Assembly (NCBI GenBank): GCA_029777145.1
Contig: JAKOSS010000437.1
Coordinates: 1 to 10,003, forward strand
DNA from: Acidobacteriota bacterium
GTDB lineage: Bacteria; Acidobacteriota; Blastocatellia; Pyrinomonadales; Pyrinomonadaceae
Direction: 5' to 3'
Length of the DNA: 10,003 nt
Made by a program: the position numbers and the translations under genes. This document shows positions 7,281-10,003 of this stretch, piece after piece. A model generated the notes under the pieces. That model was not told where the DNA came from and did not search any database. It was given only the letters and a program-made list of their open reading frames with translations. Each line of letters begins with the position of its first letter. Within the stretch, counting starts at the first letter, position 1.

Positions 7281-10003
7281 ATGAAAAATCTGAACTCTCG
7301 TCCTGCAGTCGCATTCCTTTTGTTTTTCGGTCTGCTGTTGCCCACGTTCGTCTTCGGGCAACGATCGCCGGCGCCAATCAAGGCAGCGCCGATTCCCGCG
7401 AAGAGCGACCGCGTGCCCGAGGGCTGTGCCGACGGTTGGGACTCGAATTTCACGATCAACGGGGCGAATGGTGACGTCCGGGCGATCGTCCCGGATGGTT
7501 TGGGCAACATCTACGTCGGCGGAAGTTTCACGGCAATCAACAGCATTGCGACACGCGGAATCGCAAAATGGGACGGAACAACCTGGTCGGAAGTCGGCGG
7601 CGGTGTTGCGGGCGGCAACGTTCTTGCGATCACGGTCTCCGGGACTGACGTCTATATCGGCGGCGGATTCACGTCGGCCGGCGGCGTTCCGGTCAACAAG
7701 GTCGCCAAGTGGAACGGCACGTCGTGGTCGGCGATGGGTGCCGGTCTCGGCGGCAGTTTCCTCGAAAATGTATACGCTCTCACAACTTCGGGCGGCGACG
7801 TGATCGCGGGCGGAACATTCACCGCCGCGAGCGGCTATCAGGATCGCGTTGCTCGTTGGGACGGCAACTCGTGGACCGGATTGGGAACCGGAATGGACAG
7901 CGACGTCCTCGCACTTTCGGCCTCAGGAAACAACATCTATGCGGCAGGGAGATTCAGTACCGCCGGCGGCGTCCCGGCAACTCGGGTTGCGATGTGGAAC
8001 GGGACCGCGTGGCAGGCGATGGGGTCAGGACTTGGCGGGCACCTCCATGCGATCGCGATCATCGGAACCGACGTTTATGTCGGCGGAGGATTTGGATTCG
8101 CCGGCGGCAACAACATCGCCAGATGGGACGGGACCAATTGGAATGGTGTTGGCGGCGGGACCGGAGACGCACAGATCGGATTCACGCCCGTGCTCTCGTT
8201 GGCTGTATCCGGAACTGATCTTTATGTCGGCGGAGCCTTTTTGAGCGCCGGCGGATCGTCGAGCAACAGCCGCATCGCCAAGTGGAACGGCAGCCAGTGG
8301 AGCGCGCTCGGCAGCGGCACCGGAGGTTCGGGAACGTCTGTGCAAGCGCTCGGCGTCTTGAACGGAACCTTGATCGCCGGCGGCGACTTCACGACGGCCG
8401 GCGGAATTCCGGCGAACGGAATCGCCAAATGGAACACCGTCTCGTGGTCCGCCTTCACCGGGAATGCGATATCCAGCCAGGCCTATGCCGTCGCGTCATC
8501 CGGAACCGACGTCTATGTCGGCGGCAATTTCACCGGTGCCGGCACCTTGACGGTTAATCGGATCGCAAAATGGAACGGATCCGATTGGTCGGCGCTCGGA
8601 AGCGGGACCTCGGGAATCGTCAACGTGATCGCGACCGCCGGTAACGATGTTTATGTCGGCGGAACATTCGTCACCGCCGGCGGGCTGACGGTAAACAACA
8701 TCGGCAAATGGAACGGAACAAGTTGGTCCGCGCTCGGATCCGGAGTCAACGGCCCGGTCCGCGCGATCAAGATCGTCGGTGAAGACGTGTACGTCGGCGG
8801 CAACTTCACGAACGCCGGCGGCGTTTCCGCGAATCGCATCGCGAAGTGGAACGGCACATCTTGGAGCGGCCTCGATTCGGGCATAATTCCGAGCGGAGTG
8901 ACGGCGATCGAGTCTCTTGGAACGGATCTATACGTCGGAGCCGAGTACACGACGGTCGACGGCCCGAATTTCTTCCTCAAATACGACGGAACGGCTTGGA
9001 CACCGCTCGGAGCCGGAATGACCTTCGGCGGCGTGACTTCGCTCGCCGTCTCGGGGAACGACATTTACGTCGCCGGCGGATTCGTGGCCGTGGGCGGAAT
9101 TTCCGCCGTGCGGGTTGCCAAATGGGACGGCACCAACTGGTCGGCGCTCGGTTCAGGCGCACCGGGAAACTCGAACGTCATTCGGGTCGCGGCAGAGGGC
9201 ACGGACATTATCGCCGCGGGTGATTTCACGCTGGCGAACGGCGGTCCGGGCGACCGCATCGCCCGTTGGAACGGATCTTCCTGGTCACAATTCGGAACGG
9301 GCTTGAGCGGAACGGCGACGGCGTTGGCGGCCGCAGGCGGCGCAGTTTACGTCGGCGGCGATTTCGCGACCGCAGGTTGTTCCTATTCACCGTATTTCGC
9401 CCGCTGGCGCGGATCCAGATGGCTCGGTTCAAACGGTTCCGACTGGCATACGGCCGCGAACTGGTCAGACAATTCCGTCCCGTCATCCGGGTCCGGAGTG
9501 ACGATCTCGGACAACGACGCGGCGATCACAACAGCCGACGTTACGGTCTCGGGACTGATCGTTTCCGGAAGAACTCTGACGATCGGGAGCGGACGCACGC
9601 TGACGGTCAACGGACGTTTGGATCTGCGGAACGCGACGGTTACCGGCGGCGGAACATTGATCGTCAATGGTCAGATGAGTTACGGCTCCGGATCGATTGG
9701 CGGGCTTTCGGCGTTGACCGTGAACGGCGATCTCTTGCTCGGCGGAATGATCAGCGGAATCGGCGGCGTGACGGTCGCGTCGTGCCGGCCGGGCGCGATC
9801 GCGGGCGGCGGAACGTCGATTTTCATCGATTCCCCGCTCACGCGCTGCGTCGGTTCGACGGGAACATTCCGATTCCCCGTCGGGTCGAACGGCGTCTATT
9901 CGCCGGTCGATGCATTTAACGTCAGCGGCAGCGGAAATCTTACCGTCGAACCGAAAACCGGGGCCTACGCCGGTGCGGCGACGGGACTTCCGGCGATCCG
10001 GCT
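7281..10003 (+). CDS. Large secreted repeat protein, 14 propeller-like repeats plus beta-rich region (3' end outside window)
   Basis: The frame is open from ATG 7281 to the window edge, 907 codons without a stop. A signal peptide is visible (MKNLNSRP, then a hydrophobic core, probable cleavage VFG|QR at about residue 26). Residues 77 to about 715 hold 14 repeats averaging 47 residues with consensus (V/I)YVGGxFTxAGGxxxNRIAKWNGTxWSALGxG, then a variable stretch ending in SGTD. This looks like beta-propeller blades, similar in style to delta-60/DUF5122-type repeats; 14 copies would fit two seven-bladed propellers. A segment with WHTAANWSDNSVP (about 722-734) then leads into short Thr/Val/Gly-rich strands typical of a right-handed beta-helix or autotransporter-associated repeats. 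Function is unknown: probably a cell-surface or secreted adhesion/binding protein. No strong Shine-Dalgarno precedes the start, which was chosen from the signal peptide. A C-terminal anchor or sorting signal would lie beyond the window. Confidence 0.85.
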   Translation, partial: MKNLNSRPAVAFLLFFGLLLPTFVFGQRSPAPIKAAPIPAKSDRVPEGCADGWDSNFTINGANGDVRAIVPDGLGNIYVGGSFTAINSIATRGIAKWDGTTWSEVGGGVAGGNVLAITVSGTDVYIGGGFTSAGGVPVNKVAKWNGTSWSAMGAGLGGSFLENVYALTTSGGDVIAGGTFTAASGYQDRVARWDGNSWTGLGTGMDSDVLALSASGNNIYAAGRFSTAGGVPATRVAMWNGTAWQAMGSGLGGHLHAIAIIGTDVYVGGGFGFAGGNNIARWDGTNWNGVGGGTGDAQIGFTPVLSLAVSGTDLYVGGAFLSAGGSSSNSRIAKWNGSQWSALGSGTGGSGTSVQALGVLNGTLIAGGDFTTAGGIPANGIAKWNTVSWSAFTGNAISSQAYAVASSGTDVYVGGNFTGAGTLTVNRIAKWNGSDWSALGSGTSGIVNVIATAGNDVYVGGTFVTAGGLTVNNIGKWNGTSWSALGSGVNGPVRAIKIVGEDVYVGGNFTNAGGVSANRIAKWNGTSWSGLDSGIIPSGVTAIESLGTDLYVGAEYTTVDGPNFFLKYDGTAWTPLGAGMTFGGVTSLAVSGNDIYVAGGFVAVGGISAVRVAKWDGTNWSALGSGAPGNSNVIRVAAEGTDIIAAGDFTLANGGPGDRIARWNGSSWSQFGTGLSGTATALAAAGGAVYVGGDFATAGCSYSPYFARWRGSRWLGSNGSDWHTAANWSDNSVPSSGSGVTISDNDAAITTADVTVSGLIVSGRTLTIGSGRTLTVNGRLDLRNATVTGGGTLIVNGQMSYGSGSIGGLSALTVNGDLLLGGMISGIGGVTVASCRPGAIAGGGTSIFIDSPLTRCVGSTGTFRFPVGSNGVYSPVDAFNVSGSGNLTVEPKTGAYAGAATGLPAIR

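Overview
The window comes from a GC-rich bacterial chromosome. All convincing genes lie on the + strand. Long low-complexity intergenic arrays of GATTCC-type units, an exported S9 prolyl-oligopeptidase-type peptidase, a secreted DUF4440-type protein and a giant secreted repeat protein together suggest an Acidobacteriota of the Blastocatellia/Pyrinomonadaceae type. That placement is inferred from gene style only; there is no rRNA or other marker gene here.

Layout. (1) 12-2052: a two-gene unit with an 11-nt overlap. The first gene is an M48-like metallopeptidase whose HExxH motif reads RExxH and which carries a C-terminal zinc ribbon. The second is an extremely acidic protein with TPR-like repeats. 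(2) 2053-2669: an intergenic region with a self-complementary short-unit array, a hairpin with a conserved loop, two strong GC hairpins and a short conserved motif pair. (3) 2670-5156: an exported S9 peptidase with a complete Ser-Asp-His triad and an extra C-terminal domain. (4) 5157-6120: almost 1 kb without a gene. It holds a second array, a second copy of the conserved hairpin and motifs in the same order, a 55-bp tandem repeat, a good promoter overlapped by a long inverted repeat, and a hairpin-rich leader. (5) 6121-6942: an exported protein with two NTF2-like/DUF4440 domains, followed by an intrinsic terminator. (6) 7281-end: the first 907 codons of a secreted protein with 14 propeller-like repeats of about 47 residues and a beta-rich C-terminal part. 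It runs off the window.

Three of the four transcription units encode exported proteins, and no shared pathway is evident. The most unusual signal is the composite intergenic module present on both sides of the S9 gene with its parts in the same order: array, hairpin with loop TTTGACCGCTA, AAAACGATTC, and ACTCCCGAC-NN-AAGACTCG. One stem position of the hairpin differs compensatorily between the copies, so this looks like a dispersed structured repeat family rather than random low-complexity DNA. The second point is the M48-like protein with a changed catalytic motif, coupled translationally to a very acidic repeat protein.
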